Assembly (NCBI GenBank): GCA_007570785.1 | Contig: ML662442.1 | Coordinates: forward strand, 34,085,909-34,149,908 | Source: Antilocapra americana | Lineage: Eukaryota; Chordata; Mammalia; Artiodactyla; Antilocapridae | Length of the DNA: 64,000 nt | Direction of reading: 5' to 3' | Shown: piece by piece, positions 10,691 through 20,760 of the stretch | How positions within the stretch are numbered: the stretch's first letter is position 1 | Layout of the letters: each line of letters opens with the position of its first letter | Made by a program: the position numbers and the translations under genes | Notes under the pieces: model-generated | Told to the model about the DNA's origin: nothing | Seen by the model: the letters and a program-made list of their open reading frames with translations, nothing else | The model's database searches: none

Positions 10691-12099
10691 CCAGGCTTTT
10701 TCAGGTACTCAGCCCTCAGGCTTGGCTTTGACGGGGGAGGGAACTGCCAAGCTACTAATAACCAACGGAGATCTAAGGAGAAAAGCAGGCTTTCCATTTC
10801 TATAGTCTCCAGTCATCCCTTCTGATCCAAGTTTATAAAGACAGAGGATGGAAAATCAGATGAAGCGTTGTTGATGTTTAAGAAGAGGGTGCCAATGAGC
10901 TTAGAGTCTGTATTTGTTATGGACAGCTAACTGGAAGGTTGGTTCTGATTGGGTGCTGCTGACGTCAGTCTCTAACTCAATTCCTACCTCTAATTTGGGG
11001 TGGAAAAATGGTGAATGTGGAGTCCTAGAACACATTTCCCCAGGATAAAGCTGCTTTCTCCTAAGAGATCCAGTGCCCGCTTTTCTTATGGAATGAGGCA
11101 CCCTAATTTGCCTAACTCTTTCGGAGAAACCCTGCAGTTTGTTATTTACTCTAATTTCCTCGATGTAAGGGAATGATCATGATAAATCACAAGTATTTGA
11201 TCAAAGTATACTGAGCATACATTTGCTTGAAAATGTAGTTGAGTACTTTGGCTAAGTGGCAGTAATTACATAGCATAGCATTATATCAATGATAATGTGA
11301 AATTCAGATGCTACTGATTTTATTTAATGGTGTTTAATTCCTTTCTTGGAAATAAGTTTAGTTTGCTTCCACCTAATTGAGGACACTTGATTGAGGTGCT
11401 TGCTGTGACTAACTTAGTGCTCAGCTAGGGTCATATGGAAAAAAGCCAAAGAAAACTGATAGTCAACAATGAGTTCCCTGGATTTGTGTGTGTTTCACAC
11501 AGCATTAGATTTTTTTTTTTGTTGTTAATTTTCTGGAAACTGCTTTCACATTAGTTCATTTTTTAAACTGTTATAAATATCAGTGGCTAAAAATAGAAAG
11601 AGGAAATGGATACTGATAAATAAGAAATGCTCTTGATTCTTGAGAAACAAATGTTTTCTTGTTTCTTGCTTGTATTTCCAAAGTTACCTGCTAGGCTGTA
11701 ATTATTGGGATCTTTTTATATAGGAAGGAGCTCACATGAGAGAGACAATAAAATGAGAACATTTTATGATCAAAACTCAGCACAGTTCTTTAAACTTGCT
11801 GTTTTCCACTGAGTCCTGCCATAGACATGATAGTGAGTTAAGAGAAAAACATTGAAAAAGTGTGTTCTCCACACCTTTTCCCTAAGCGGGTTGTTTGGCT
11901 ACTTTTATATCCTAATTCATTTCCCATTTTCCCATAATCTCACAGACTTGAAAGCTAAATCTCTCTCTGCTTTTTGTCATCTTTCTAGCATCAGATAACT
12001 GTGCTAAATCAATAATCTGTTTTCATCGGATCCTTCCATAAAGAAAATGTCATTGAGGCATAATTATTAGAATAAGCCTCCTTAACACAACTATGGGGA
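10691..12099. other. Unassigned sequence with a CRE-like site
   Basis: No repeat family or exon recognised. It contains the CCAAT/CRE pair described separately at 10948-10967. The rest is AT-rich. Confidence 0.4.
10948..10967. promoter_or_regulatory. Candidate CCAAT box plus perfect CRE
   Basis: An inverted CCAAT motif (attgg, 10948-10952) stands 7 bp before a perfect palindromic cAMP-response element (tgacgtca, 10960-10967). CREB/ATF and NF-Y sites are often paired in promoters. The surroundings are not CpG-rich and no transcript evidence is visible, so function is unproven. Confidence 0.3.
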
Positions 12100-12300
12100 G
12101 AACTATGGAGACTCTGAGTCTGAAGATATGAGTTTGAGTCTCGACCTGGCCACTCTTTTGTGACCACCCTTGTGATCTTGGGGAAAAAGACATTTTTTCT
12201 GAACCTCTGGTTTCTTATCCATGAAATAGGGTGATAATACTTTACAGTGATTATAAAAACTAGATGAAATAATGTCACAAAAGCAGAACTGCTTGTAAAT
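12100..12300 (+). mobile_element. MIR SINE fossil
   Basis: 'gagactctgagtctgaagat', 'agtttgagtctcgacctggc', 'cttgtgatcttggggaaaaa', 'tctggtttcttatccatgaa' and 'gggtgataatactttacagt' follow the MIR order. The MIR is followed directly by what looks like an L2 3' fragment (12310-12425, with 'tactgaagtacagggacagt'). Confidence 0.75.
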
Positions 12301-13059
12301 TCTAGTTGAAAACCTTTTAGATCCCTACTGAAGTACAGGGACAGTGTCTCCATCTTTTTTATCCTCAGCATGTAGCAATTGAGCAGGCATACAGGAGGCC
12401 CACAGAAATGTCTGTGGAAGGAGTTATTGATATTTTCACAGGTGCCTGCTTCATGTCAAGGCTTCTTTAAACATCTGTGAACTCCTCTGGGACCAACATT
12501 GAAGTTACCAGGATGTTTCTCACAAATCCTGACACTGTTCCTGGCATACCAGCAGTTGTCTCCTGAGGATTTCAGAATGAAAGAATAGGGGCTGCGCTGG
12601 CTGTACACTCTGCTTCTGAGGGAAGTAAAATCTACCACGTCATATATATTTGGCCATTCTTTGTAACTGTATCATTGAGCAGAGTAGTCTTTAAACTTCT
12701 CTAATGACATGGAAAACTAGACGAGCATAATGAAAGAATCATGCATAACACTGGGAATGATAAATAATCCCAAAGAGATCACAGATGTTCTATCATAAGT
12801 ACTTCAATAAACTTCATAAAGCTGTTTCCAAATAAAAGCATATCCTCCAACGGCAGTAATTAGAATCTGTAAGGGAACCGAACAAAGAATTAGAAGAGAT
12901 CATTTACTGTGAATTACCACACTAACTACATTTGCCCACCTGCATTTTCTACAGTTTTGTAAAAGACACATGAGTTAGGGTCATGACATAAGACAACACT
13001 GTGCTGTATTCTTAAAACCAGACCTTGTACAATGGACTAGAGATAGAGCTTCTACTTCT
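12301..13059. other. Unassigned sequence, possible L2 piece at the left
   Basis: Apart from the possible L2 fragment at 12310-12425, I recognise nothing. Open frames here are short and carry no known domain. Confidence 0.4.
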
Positions 13060-13230
13060 TATCTTGCCGTTACTGTATGAAGTGAAGAAAAGCGAGTCAG
13101 TTAATGCCTGTGTGCCTTAATTTCCTAAACCCTAAAATTAGTATTATATTTGCCTTACCTGTCTCTCAGGGTGGCTATGAGGATTAAATGAAGGAATATA
13201 ACAGAGCTGGGAAATAAACATAAAAATCTC
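13060..13230 (+). mobile_element. MIR SINE fossil
   Basis: 'agtcagttaatgcctgtgtg', 'ccttaatttcctaaacccta', 'tctcagggtggctatgagga' and 'ttaaatgaaggaatataaca' follow MIR order. The 5' head is weak. Confidence 0.65.
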
Positions 13231-13400
13231 TTTATCCAGACATTTTGTGATGATTCTGGCTATAGCAGTTACCCATTATTGATACAAGTCTATATGGTTT
13301 CTTCCATAATCTTCAGTGAAGATATTCCAATTGCCAAAGCCTTCAATTTCAGTTTCTGTGTTTTCTCTCCTAAAGACCATGTTGTTTCTGTTGTTATAAC

Positions 13401-13609
13401 TTTTAAAAATATTTATTTGTCTGGCTGTGCTGGGTCTTTGTTGCAGTGCAGCATCTGGGATCGTTAATTGTGGCACGTGGAATCTTTAGCTACAGCACAG
13501 GAACTCTTAGTTGAGGCATGTGGGATCTAGTTCCCTGACCAGGGACCAAAGCCAGGACCTCTGTATTGGGAGCACAGAGTCTTAGCCACTGATCACCAGA
13601 GAAGTCCCC
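13401..13609 (-). mobile_element. CHR-2-type SINE, antisense
   Basis: A cetartiodactyl tRNA-derived SINE read in reverse. The A-rich tail appears as 'tttaaaaatatttatttgtc', then 'tggctgtgctgggtctttgt', 'gttgaggcatgtgggatcta', 'gttccctgaccagggaccaa' and the tRNA-derived end '...cactgatcaccagagaagtc'. It is older than Bov-tA and predates ruminants. Confidence 0.85.
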
Positions 13610-13724
13610 CAGTGTTATGATTTTTATAAAACTATTGTGAAAATCACCCCCTCAGCTGATAGCTAACACTTGTGAAAGTTGGAGCTTTGGCTGTTGAAAA
13701 CCATAATAATAATGTTTGTCTAGG

Positions 13725-13867
13725 TCTATTAGTAACCCTTATGTAAAGTTTTCAATCTCCTGGCAAAGAATGTGTCTGTCTTGTTCATTACTTTATCATC
13801 ATTTTGTAGCATAGGGCTGGGCATAAGTCTCTGCCTAATCAATATTTATGAAATAAATGAATGATTC
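13725..13867 (+). mobile_element. L2 LINE 3'-end fossil
   Basis: 'tcttgttcattactttatca', 'gtagcatagggctgggcata', 'atcaatatttatgaaataaa' and the short 'tgaatga' tail match the L2 terminus. The BovB insertion begins directly after it. Confidence 0.65.
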
Positions 13868-13933
13868 TGATAGCAAGGAGAGATAAGAAAGCTTTCTTCA
13901 GCGATCAATGCAAAGAAATAGAGAAAAAACAGA

Positions 13934-15160
13934 ATGGGAAAGACTAGAGATCTCTTCAAGAAAATTAGAGATACCAAGGGAACATTTCATGCAAAGATGG
14001 GCACAATAAAGGACAGAAATGGTATGGACCTAACAGAAGCAGAAGATATTAAGAAGAGGTGGCAAGAATACACAGAAGAACTGTACAAAAAAGATTTTCA
14101 CGACCCAGATAATCTCGATGGTGTGATCCCTCACCTAGAGCCAGACATTCTGGGATGTAAAGTCAAGTGGGCCTTAGAAAGCATCACTACAAACAAAGCT
14201 AGTAGTGATGGAATTCTAGTTGAGCTATTTCAAATCCTGAAAGATGATGCTGTGGAAGTGCTGCACTCAATATGCCAGCAAATTTGGAAAACTCACCAGT
14301 GGCCACAGGACTGGAAAAGGTCAGTTTTCATTCCAATCCCAAAGAAAGACAATGCCAAAGAATGCTCAAACTACCACACAATTGTACTCATCTCACACGC
14401 TAGTAAAGTAATGCTCAAAATTCTCCAAGCCAGGCTTCAGCAATACGTGAACCATGAACTTCCAGATGTTCAAGGTGGTTTTAGAAAAGGCAGAGGAACC
14501 AGAGATCAAATTGCCAACATCCGCTGGATCATTGAAAAAGCAAGAGAGTTCCAGAAAAACATCTATTTCTGCTTTATTGACTCTGCCAAAGCCATTGACT
14601 GTGTGGATCACTATAAACTGTGGAAAATTCTTCAAGAGATGGGAATACCAGATCACCTGACCTGTCTCTTGAGAAATCTGTATGCAGGTCAGGAAGCAAC
14701 AGTTAGAACTGGACATGGAACAACAGACTGGTTTCAAATAGGAAAAGGAGTACATGAAGTCTGTATATTGTCACCCTGCTTATTTAACTTATATGCAGAG
14801 TACATCATGAGAAACGCTGGGCTGGAGGAAGCACAAGCTGGAATCAAGATTGCCGGGAGAAATATCAATAACCTCAGATATGCAGATGACACCACCCTTA
14901 TGGCAGAAAGTGAAGAGGAACTAAATAATCTCTTGATGAAAGTGAAAGAGGAGAGTGAACAAGTTAGCTTAAGGCTCAACATTCAGAAAACTAAGATCAT
15001 GGCATCTGGTCCCATCACTTCATGGCAAATAGATGGGAAACAGTGGAACCAATGTCAGACTTTATTTTTGGGTGCTCCAAAATCACTGCAGATGGTGACT
15101 GTAGCCATGAAATTAAACAACACTTACTCCTTGGAAGGAAAGTCTGACCAACCTAGATAG
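13934..15160 (+). pseudogene. BovB ORF2 remnant: reverse-transcriptase domain, 408 codons open
   Basis: The product would be the RT part of the BovB ORF2 protein, which copies BovB and Bov-A/Bov-tA RNA at the nicked target. The ATG at 13934 is internal to the ancestral ORF, because the upstream endonuclease domain is missing. Visible motifs: the conserved 'WPQDWKRSVFIPIPKK' block; 'GGFRKGRGTRDQI' near residue 180; RT motif A as FIDSAKAIDCVDH with the first catalytic Asp at residue 216; and the catalytic YADD box at residues 316-319 (14879-14890). The normally conserved RQG of the motif-B block before CILSP is replaced here by HEV, and one Gly is lost in the NKAS region. A 1-base deletion near 15152 shifts the frame to a stop at 15160. 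It is therefore almost certainly inactive despite its open length. Confidence 0.9.
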
Positions 15161-15313
15161 CATATTAAAAAGCAGAGATATTACTTTACCAACAAAGGTC
15201 TGTCTAGTCAAAGCTGTGGTTTTTCCAGTAGTCATGTATGGATGTGAGGGACTGTGAAGAAAGCTGAGCGCTGAAGAATTGATGCTTTTGAACTGTGGTG
15301 TTGGAGAAGACTC

Positions 15314-15658
15314 TTGAGAGTCCCTTGGACTGCAGGAAGATCCAACAAGTCCATCCTAAAGGAGATCAGTCCTGGGTGTTCATTGGAAGGACTGATGTTG
15401 AAGCTGAAACTCCAATACTTTGGCCACCACATGAGAAGAGTTGACTCATTGGAAAAGACCCTGGTGCTGGGAAGGATTGGGGGCAGGAGGAGAAGCGGAA
15501 GACAGATGATGAGATGGCTGGATGGCATCACTGACTTGATAAACATGGATTTGGATAAACTCTGGGAGTTGGTGATGGACAGGGAGGCCTGGTGTGCTGT
15601 GGTTCATGGGGTCACAAAGAGTCAGACACGACTGAGTGACTGGATTGAACCGAACTGA
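15314..15658 (+). pseudogene. BovB ORF2 C-terminal remnant
   Basis: This is the continuation of the BovB coding region after the frameshifts, 114 codons. It contains the family's C-terminal block ('[20 protein letters not shown]', '[12 protein letters not shown]', '[20 protein letters not shown]'). The end of this frame overlaps the 3' sequence that Bov-A/Bov-tA SINEs share with BovB. It is separated from the RT fragment by at least two small deletions. The ATG is fortuitous. Confidence 0.85.
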
Positions 15659-15699
15659 ACTGTATTATTGAGAGATTTCTCCAAAGCAACTTTTAAATG

Positions 15700-16010
15700 T
15701 GTTTTTCAACTGGAGTGTAATTGTTTACAATGCTATGTTAGTTTTTGCTTTACAACAGCATGAATCAGCTATATGTATACATGAATTCCCTCCCTCTTGA
15801 ATCTCTCTCCCTCCCTCCCCGCATTTCACCTCTCTAGGTTATCACAGAACACCGAGATGAATTCCTTGTGCTATCCAGCAGCTTCCCACTAGCTATATGT
15901 TTTATATATGGTAGTGTGTGTATGTCAATGCTACTCTCTCAATTCATCCCACCCTCTCCTTCCCCTGCTATGTCTACAAGTCTGTTCTCTACATCTGAAG
16001 CACACTACTG
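15700..16010 (-). mobile_element. L1 3'-UTR fragment (ruminant L1), antisense
   Basis: 'caactggagtgtaattgttt', 'acaatgctatgttagttttt', 'catgaatcagctatatgtat', 'ccctccctcttgaatctctc', 'caccgagatgaattccttgt' and 'agcttcccactagctatatg' are the antisense L1 3'-UTR order seen in ruminant genomes. The fragment abuts the BovB 3' end on its left. Confidence 0.85.
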
Positions 16011-16320
16011 GTTTCTTTGAAAAATTAACAGTAGGAAGAAAAATGTTTTGTGTAGATGTGATCAGCCATCAGATAAATACTGAAATTATTAGGTTAAGAA
16101 CCATATACATGAGCTGCTAATTTGAGGGATATTGTCTGACTCAGGCTCCATGTGGACAGGTCAAGAAGACCTGGAGCTGAAATCCAGTGACATCAGATGG
16201 CATGACGGCTCATAGGTGGAGCTGTTTCAGCTCACAAAAGCTACTACTTTTTCTTTATTTGTAGAGTTACATTTTCAAAAAGACTTAAGAAATGTGTTTC
16301 TGTATTTAATGGATTTTTGA

Positions 16321-16985
16321 TGTAAGTCTTCATTTATTCAACGCAATAAAGGTATTATTTATTCAATGTCTTTTATTTATCAGGAGTTGGACTGTATGTT
16401 CAAGGAGACAAAGACCTGCCCTTGTGGATCTTACTGTAAACCAATGATGCAGACAAATAAGCAAGTATGACTTTTGTGATAAGAACTATGGGAATGCATA
16501 ACAGGATCACCTTAGAGATTAAGGTGGGAGAGAGGGTCAAAATAAACTTTCTAGAGAGATGCTGTTTAAGAAGAAAATGAAGGGAAAAAATTGCCAGGTG
16601 GCATGAAAGGTGAGCAAACAGTAGGGCTGGTCCATGGAGTGGGGGGAGGTGAGTTGGGCAAGAAATATTTCTATAGACGTCACCTTGGATAGGTCACACA
16701 GGACCTTGAAAGCAGTGTTAGAGTTTGGATTTTGTCATAAGACTAATGTCAAGCTGTTGTAGGAACTGAAGCAGGAAGTGATCAGATCAAATTAGTTCTT
16801 TAAAGAGTCTTTCAGCAGGCAGTACAGACAATGGGTTGGGGGCTGAGACTGAAGAGAAGGCCATTACAGACATCCAGGAAGAGAGGATTAATATTCAAAG
16901 TGGGCTACTGGCGGTGTTGATGGAGAGAAGCAGATGAGTCTGAGAGAGCTCAAGGGGTTGAATTTAAGGGTTACCACAAATCTTT
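16321..16985 (-). mobile_element. L2 LINE fossil, antisense, ~0.65 kb
   Basis: Read on +, it begins with the inverted L2 terminus ('catttattcaacgcaataaa', 'aggagacaaagacctgccct') and continues into inverted coding/3' sequence. That sequence includes 'caccttggataggtcacaca', 'ggaccttgaaagcagtgtta', 'gagtttggattttgtcataa', 'aactgaagcaggaagtgatc' and 'ggccattacagacatccagg'. The order and wording match L2 in reverse, at high divergence. Confidence 0.75.
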
Positions 16986-17228
16986 GCCAGGGCCGTGGCT
17001 GTAGATCTGAGTATAATGCAAGATGGACCATAGGATTGGGTTTATTAGGCCATAAAATCTCACAAAGACCAAGCTGTGTGATCTCGGAGGACAAATCCTC
17101 TGCCAGGCTAGCTTCATAAGTGTACACCCTGTACAGTCACACAGAGCCCTGATTTAGGCAAGGTGATTTTAACGGTTTAATGCCCTATTGTTTCCGTATT
17201 GAAATTCTTCATAGTTTTTAACTGGGCC

Positions 17229-17376
17229 CCACAACTTACATGAAGAAGGAAATGGCAACGCCCTCCAGCGTTCTTGCCTGGAGAATTCCATGAACAGAGG
17301 AGCCTGGCAGGCTACAGTCCATGGGGTTGCAAAGAGTTGGACACAACTGAGTGACTTCACTTTCCACAACTTATAT
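17229..17376 (+). mobile_element. Bov-A monomer (no tRNA head) with TSD
   Basis: A single BovB-derived Bov-A unit, 17242-17363 ('gaagaaggaaatggcaacgc' to 'gactgagtgacttcacttt' with one change). Near-perfect duplications bound it: ccacaacttacat (17229-17241) and ccacaacttatat (17364-17376). The TSD shows the monomer inserted as it stands. It is either a true Bov-A or a 5'-truncated Bov-tA/Bov-A2. Confidence 0.92.
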
Positions 17377-18128
17377 AGCTGGTCTGGAAATTACCACTGT
17401 GGTTAAGATATGCTAGGTATTTATAAAAATCAGTTGAATGAAAGACTTATATTTGTAGTGAGCACAAGCAGTCAGCTTAGGAGTCGCAAGGCAGGCAGGA
17501 AGTAAGGCCAACAGCTCCTTAACACAGGCTAGTTCTCCTGTGTCCTGCTGCCTGAGGTTAGAGAGGTCTAGAAAATGTGTGCCGGCAGCTAAAACTGAGC
17601 AGTCCCACCTCAGGGATTTGTAACTTGGTTCTGCCTATCGAGCCAGCTGATTTAGCTTCTTATGTTGTCTCTTCAATTACTTCTACACGCCAGTCTTTAT
17701 TTAATACTTATTTAGATTATCCTGCAGTGATTTCTTTTTCCTACTGTGTTGACTTCTAATTTTGTATACAGGTTACTCAGATCATCTCTGAATCCTTGAT
17801 TTTCTTTTGTATTCTTTTCTGTAACAAGCATCATTTTGCTGCATTCAGGTGTCATGCTGTATAATCATTTTTAGATCAAGTATAACTTACTGGTTCGATT
17901 GCTGAGAGCAAATTATATACTGTATATCCTATCTGTTGTTAGATTTAGGTATAATAGAATTATTTCACTCTTTCTTCATGTTAACTCTTGAACGCTTCTC
18001 TTCCACATGTTTTCTTGTAATAACCTCAGTCATATCCTTCGTTGACAAGTATCCTTTTGAAGAATTTATTCCTTCCAGGCTGTTTCTACTTCAGACATCG
18101 CTGATGGTCAGTCACTGGTTAAACTTGG
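17377..18128. other. Unassigned sequence
   Basis: No repeat family or exon recognised. AT-rich on the right half. Confidence 0.4.
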
Positions 18129-18440
18129 TGTCTTAGTCTGTTTGAACTGCTGTAACAGAAGTACCATAGCCTAGGTGTCTTGTAAACAACAGAAATTTAT
18201 TTTTCACAGTTCTGGAAGTTGGGAAGTCCAAGATCAAGTTGCCTGCAGATTCAGTGTCTGGTTCCTGCTTCCTAGCCCCTTTTTAAAGTACCTTTTTAAA
18301 GGGTACTAATCCCATTCATGAGGGCTTAGTTCTTATGGCCGAATCACCTTTCAAAAAGCCTTGCCTCCTACTAAGATCAGATATTAGGGATTAGAATTTC
18401 AATATATGAGTTTGGAGTAGACACAGACATTCAGTTCACT
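18129..18440 (-). mobile_element. MST/MLT1-type MaLR LTR fossil, antisense
   Basis: 'gtcttagtctgtttgaactg', 'ctgtaacagaagtaccatag', 'acaacagaaatttatttttc', 'acagttctggaagttgggaa', 'actaatcccattcatgaggg' and 'gatattagggattagaattt' are the reverse-strand MaLR LTR landmarks in order. Solo LTR with a deleted centre. Confidence 0.85.
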
Positions 18441-18499
18441 TGGCAACCTACGAAGCCAAGTAATGCCTTCGTCTCACTTTTAGACCCAGAGTGGTAAAG

Positions 18500-18725
18500 A
18501 CCCGAATTGGAATAAAGCAAGGACTTGAGAGTCACTGAAATCTTGGTTTGAATGATAATTTGCCAGAATAAGCTGTGTTTATTTGGGCAGACTATTTATT
18601 TGATCCTCATTGTCTTTATCTGAAAAAAAAATGGTAATAATGCCTATATTGCAGGACAATCTAGAAGAATAATTAGGTTAATGTATAAAAAAAAGTCCAG
18701 TATACACTAGGAATTCAACAATGGC
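18500..18725 (+). mobile_element. MIR SINE fossil
   Basis: 'gagagtcactgaaatcttgg', 'tttgggcagactatttattt', 'tcctcattgtctttatctga', 'atggtaataatgcctatatt' and 'aataattaggttaatgtata' follow MIR order. Confidence 0.65.
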
Positions 18726-18940
18726 AACTACTCTGCAAAATATATTCTGTATTTTGTTCTTAAACCTTCTATAACTCAAGGAAGACATGAAATATTCTTA
18801 CTGTGTATAAGGTAAGCAAAATAATCCTATTTATTTTAATCTGCCTTTTTATCTGTCTATCCATCTATCTCCATTTTATAAAACTTAATTTCTAAGGGTT
18901 ACCTGAAGTATTTTCTCATCTTTAATAAGGAAGGAAGGCT

Positions 18941-19270
18941 CTACTTCAACTTTTTAACTTGAAAAATTTCAAATCTACATGAAAGTTGAAATATTGGTAA
19001 AATAAACACTATATATTTTTCCCTAGGTTCATCAATTTTAATATTACTCAATTGTTAAATAATTACTACTAATATCTGTTATACGCATGCCCTTTTTTGT
19101 TGGACCATCTGAAAGTGGTGGTGAAGACATTATAATCCTTTGCCCTTAAATACTTCAGCATGTATCTCTTAAGCATAAGAACATTTTCCTACATGACCGC
19201 ACTATATCACACCTAGGAAATTTAATATAAAAAAAGTCTTCCACTATTTTGTTCATTCCCATCCTTCCTA
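18941..19270 (-). mobile_element. L1M-type 3'-UTR fossil, antisense
   Basis: 'ttcaaatctacatgaaagtt', 'gaaatattggtaaaataaac', 'cttaaatacttcagcatgta', 'tctcttaagcataagaacat', 'tttcctacatgaccgcacta' and 'cacacctaggaaatttaata' match the reversed 3' UTR of old mammalian L1 (L1ME/L1MC type). Confidence 0.75.
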
Positions 19271-19559
19271 TAAAGACAAGTCATCAAGAATTCTTGTCAG
19301 CCTTGGTGTTAGTTTCAATTCAGAGACAGATATTCTCTGGGAGAGAGGGTTTGGTTCTTGGAAGTCAGCACTCAGTCAGTTGCTAACAGTATGAACTAGC
19401 AGAGCAGAGATCCAATTCCTAACATATTTATGCATATGTCTCTAACGCTATACTTCATTTGGACTAGTTTTGTCTTTCCTTAGCATATCTGTATTTATCA
19501 TACTCACTTATCTCTCCATCTTCCATTCCTGATTCTAAGATCTTGCTTTTTCCACCTGT

Positions 19560-19800
19560 GGGAATTACCACACCCTCAGGTTTTACCTTGTCAGTGGACT
19601 TCCCAGAAGACATCAACTCACACCTGTCAGCCTTCTCTGAATTGTTGTTGTATACCTTGTATGCATCAATTTATTGAGCATTGTCTTACCTTGTTGTTCT
19701 CAAATTGTTTTACAGATTTTTATGAGGCAAGATTTAGGCTCCATAAGGGCAAGGTCTTTGAGAACATAATAGATGCTTTACAAATATGTGTTAATTGATG
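19560..19800 (+). mobile_element. L2 LINE 3'-end fossil
   Basis: 'taggctccataagggcaagg', 'tctttgagaacataatagat' and the left-side 'ttctctgaattgttgttgta' resemble the L2 3' terminus. Diverged; limits uncertain. Confidence 0.45.
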
Positions 19801-20277
19801 GTTTTATTTTCAGCTGTGTGTGTCTTTGAATAACAATGGCATTGAACTGACTCAGCATCTTGTAGCTCAGTAGCATCCAGCCTTTGTCAACAAAGTGTTT
19901 TTGTAACTAACACATTTGCCATCAATTATACTCACAGTTGCTTTGTATTATTGGCTTGTCTTTGTCAAAGGGTATATAGGTCCATCATTTGAATCAAGAT
20001 CAGTAGGGGCATCTCCGTTTAGGCAGAGGTTTTAAAGCCAGCTGGATGTCAGTTACCAGGACATTGTTCAGACTGCTGTGCGGCTGGAATGCTGAAGATG
20101 TTTAAGTAATTGAAATAGCTGCAGTACCACATAGTTTGCTTTGTCATTTCAACTGCATTATTGTTTGACTTTTAGAAAAAGCAGTTGTGTGCATCTTCCA
20201 CTACTTTCTTTCTGAAATCCATATTATATAAAGTATGAATTGAGATTTTAATGGATATATTGGATCTGTTAACAGAC

Positions 20278-20760
20278 GTGATGACTGTTGACTTAAAACA
20301 AATGGTCGCAACCTAAAAGTTGAGTTATGTTTTATTTAGTGGTAATTTTTAGGACTTCAGGGCTAGAAGACAGCATTTCAAGTAACCCTAAGAGAACTAC
20401 ACTGAGGAGGCAAGGGGAGGAGTCAGATTATATAGAAGTTGGTAACAAAGGGCAAGGAGTCTGAACATCAAAAGTATTTTCGTGAATTAAAGAAAACTAG
20501 ATATCTCAAGTCAAGGAATTTAGTGCTTTTTTCTGTATGGGAAGGTGCGAGAGTCTGGGCTCCCTGAAATCATCCCTTCCGTGTGCGTCTCAGCTGTCTG
20601 GGGTGAGTACCCTCCAGTTTCCTCAGTGCTCACCGTGGGGAGTGGCTTAGACTCCTGGCTGGTGGAGCGCAGGTACAACACATCCTCCTTCCTGGTTGCC
20701 CTCAATGATTCACATTTGAGGGCCAGAATCACTGATCAATGCGACATCCTTGTTTACTGA
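20278..20760 (+). mobile_element. Probable ruminant LTR-type repeat
   Basis: 'ctgttgacttaaaacaaatg', 'gtcgcaacctaaaagttgag', 'ttatgttttatttagtggta', 'ctagaagacagcatttcaag', 'ccctgaaatcatcccttccg' and 'tgcgtctcagctgtctgggg' look to me like a ruminant endogenous-retrovirus-type LTR repeat. I cannot name the family with certainty. It has no retroviral internal region or coding content. The edges are approximate and no TSD was found. Confidence 0.45.

Larger units (their letters stand above)
13868..15662 (+). mobile_element. BovB (RTE-class) LINE, 5'-truncated, 1.8 kb
   Basis: The longest BovB copy in the window. It lacks the 5' UTR and the apurinic-endonuclease domain and begins at about 13871, just before 'agataagaaagctttcttca'. 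It then contains the reverse-transcriptase region, the C-terminal zinc-finger-like/tail region and the BovB 3' end. The 3' end ('gtcagacacgactgagtgac' then 'cgaactgaactg') is shared with the Bov-A and Bov-tA SINEs. BovB is known to have entered ruminant ancestors horizontally and to drive these SINEs. 5' truncation is typical of target-primed reverse transcription. I could not find a clear TSD. Downstream of the main open frame, small deletions near 15152 and 15248 break the coding sequence. No intact copy exists in the window, so it cannot be autonomous. Confidence 0.97.
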
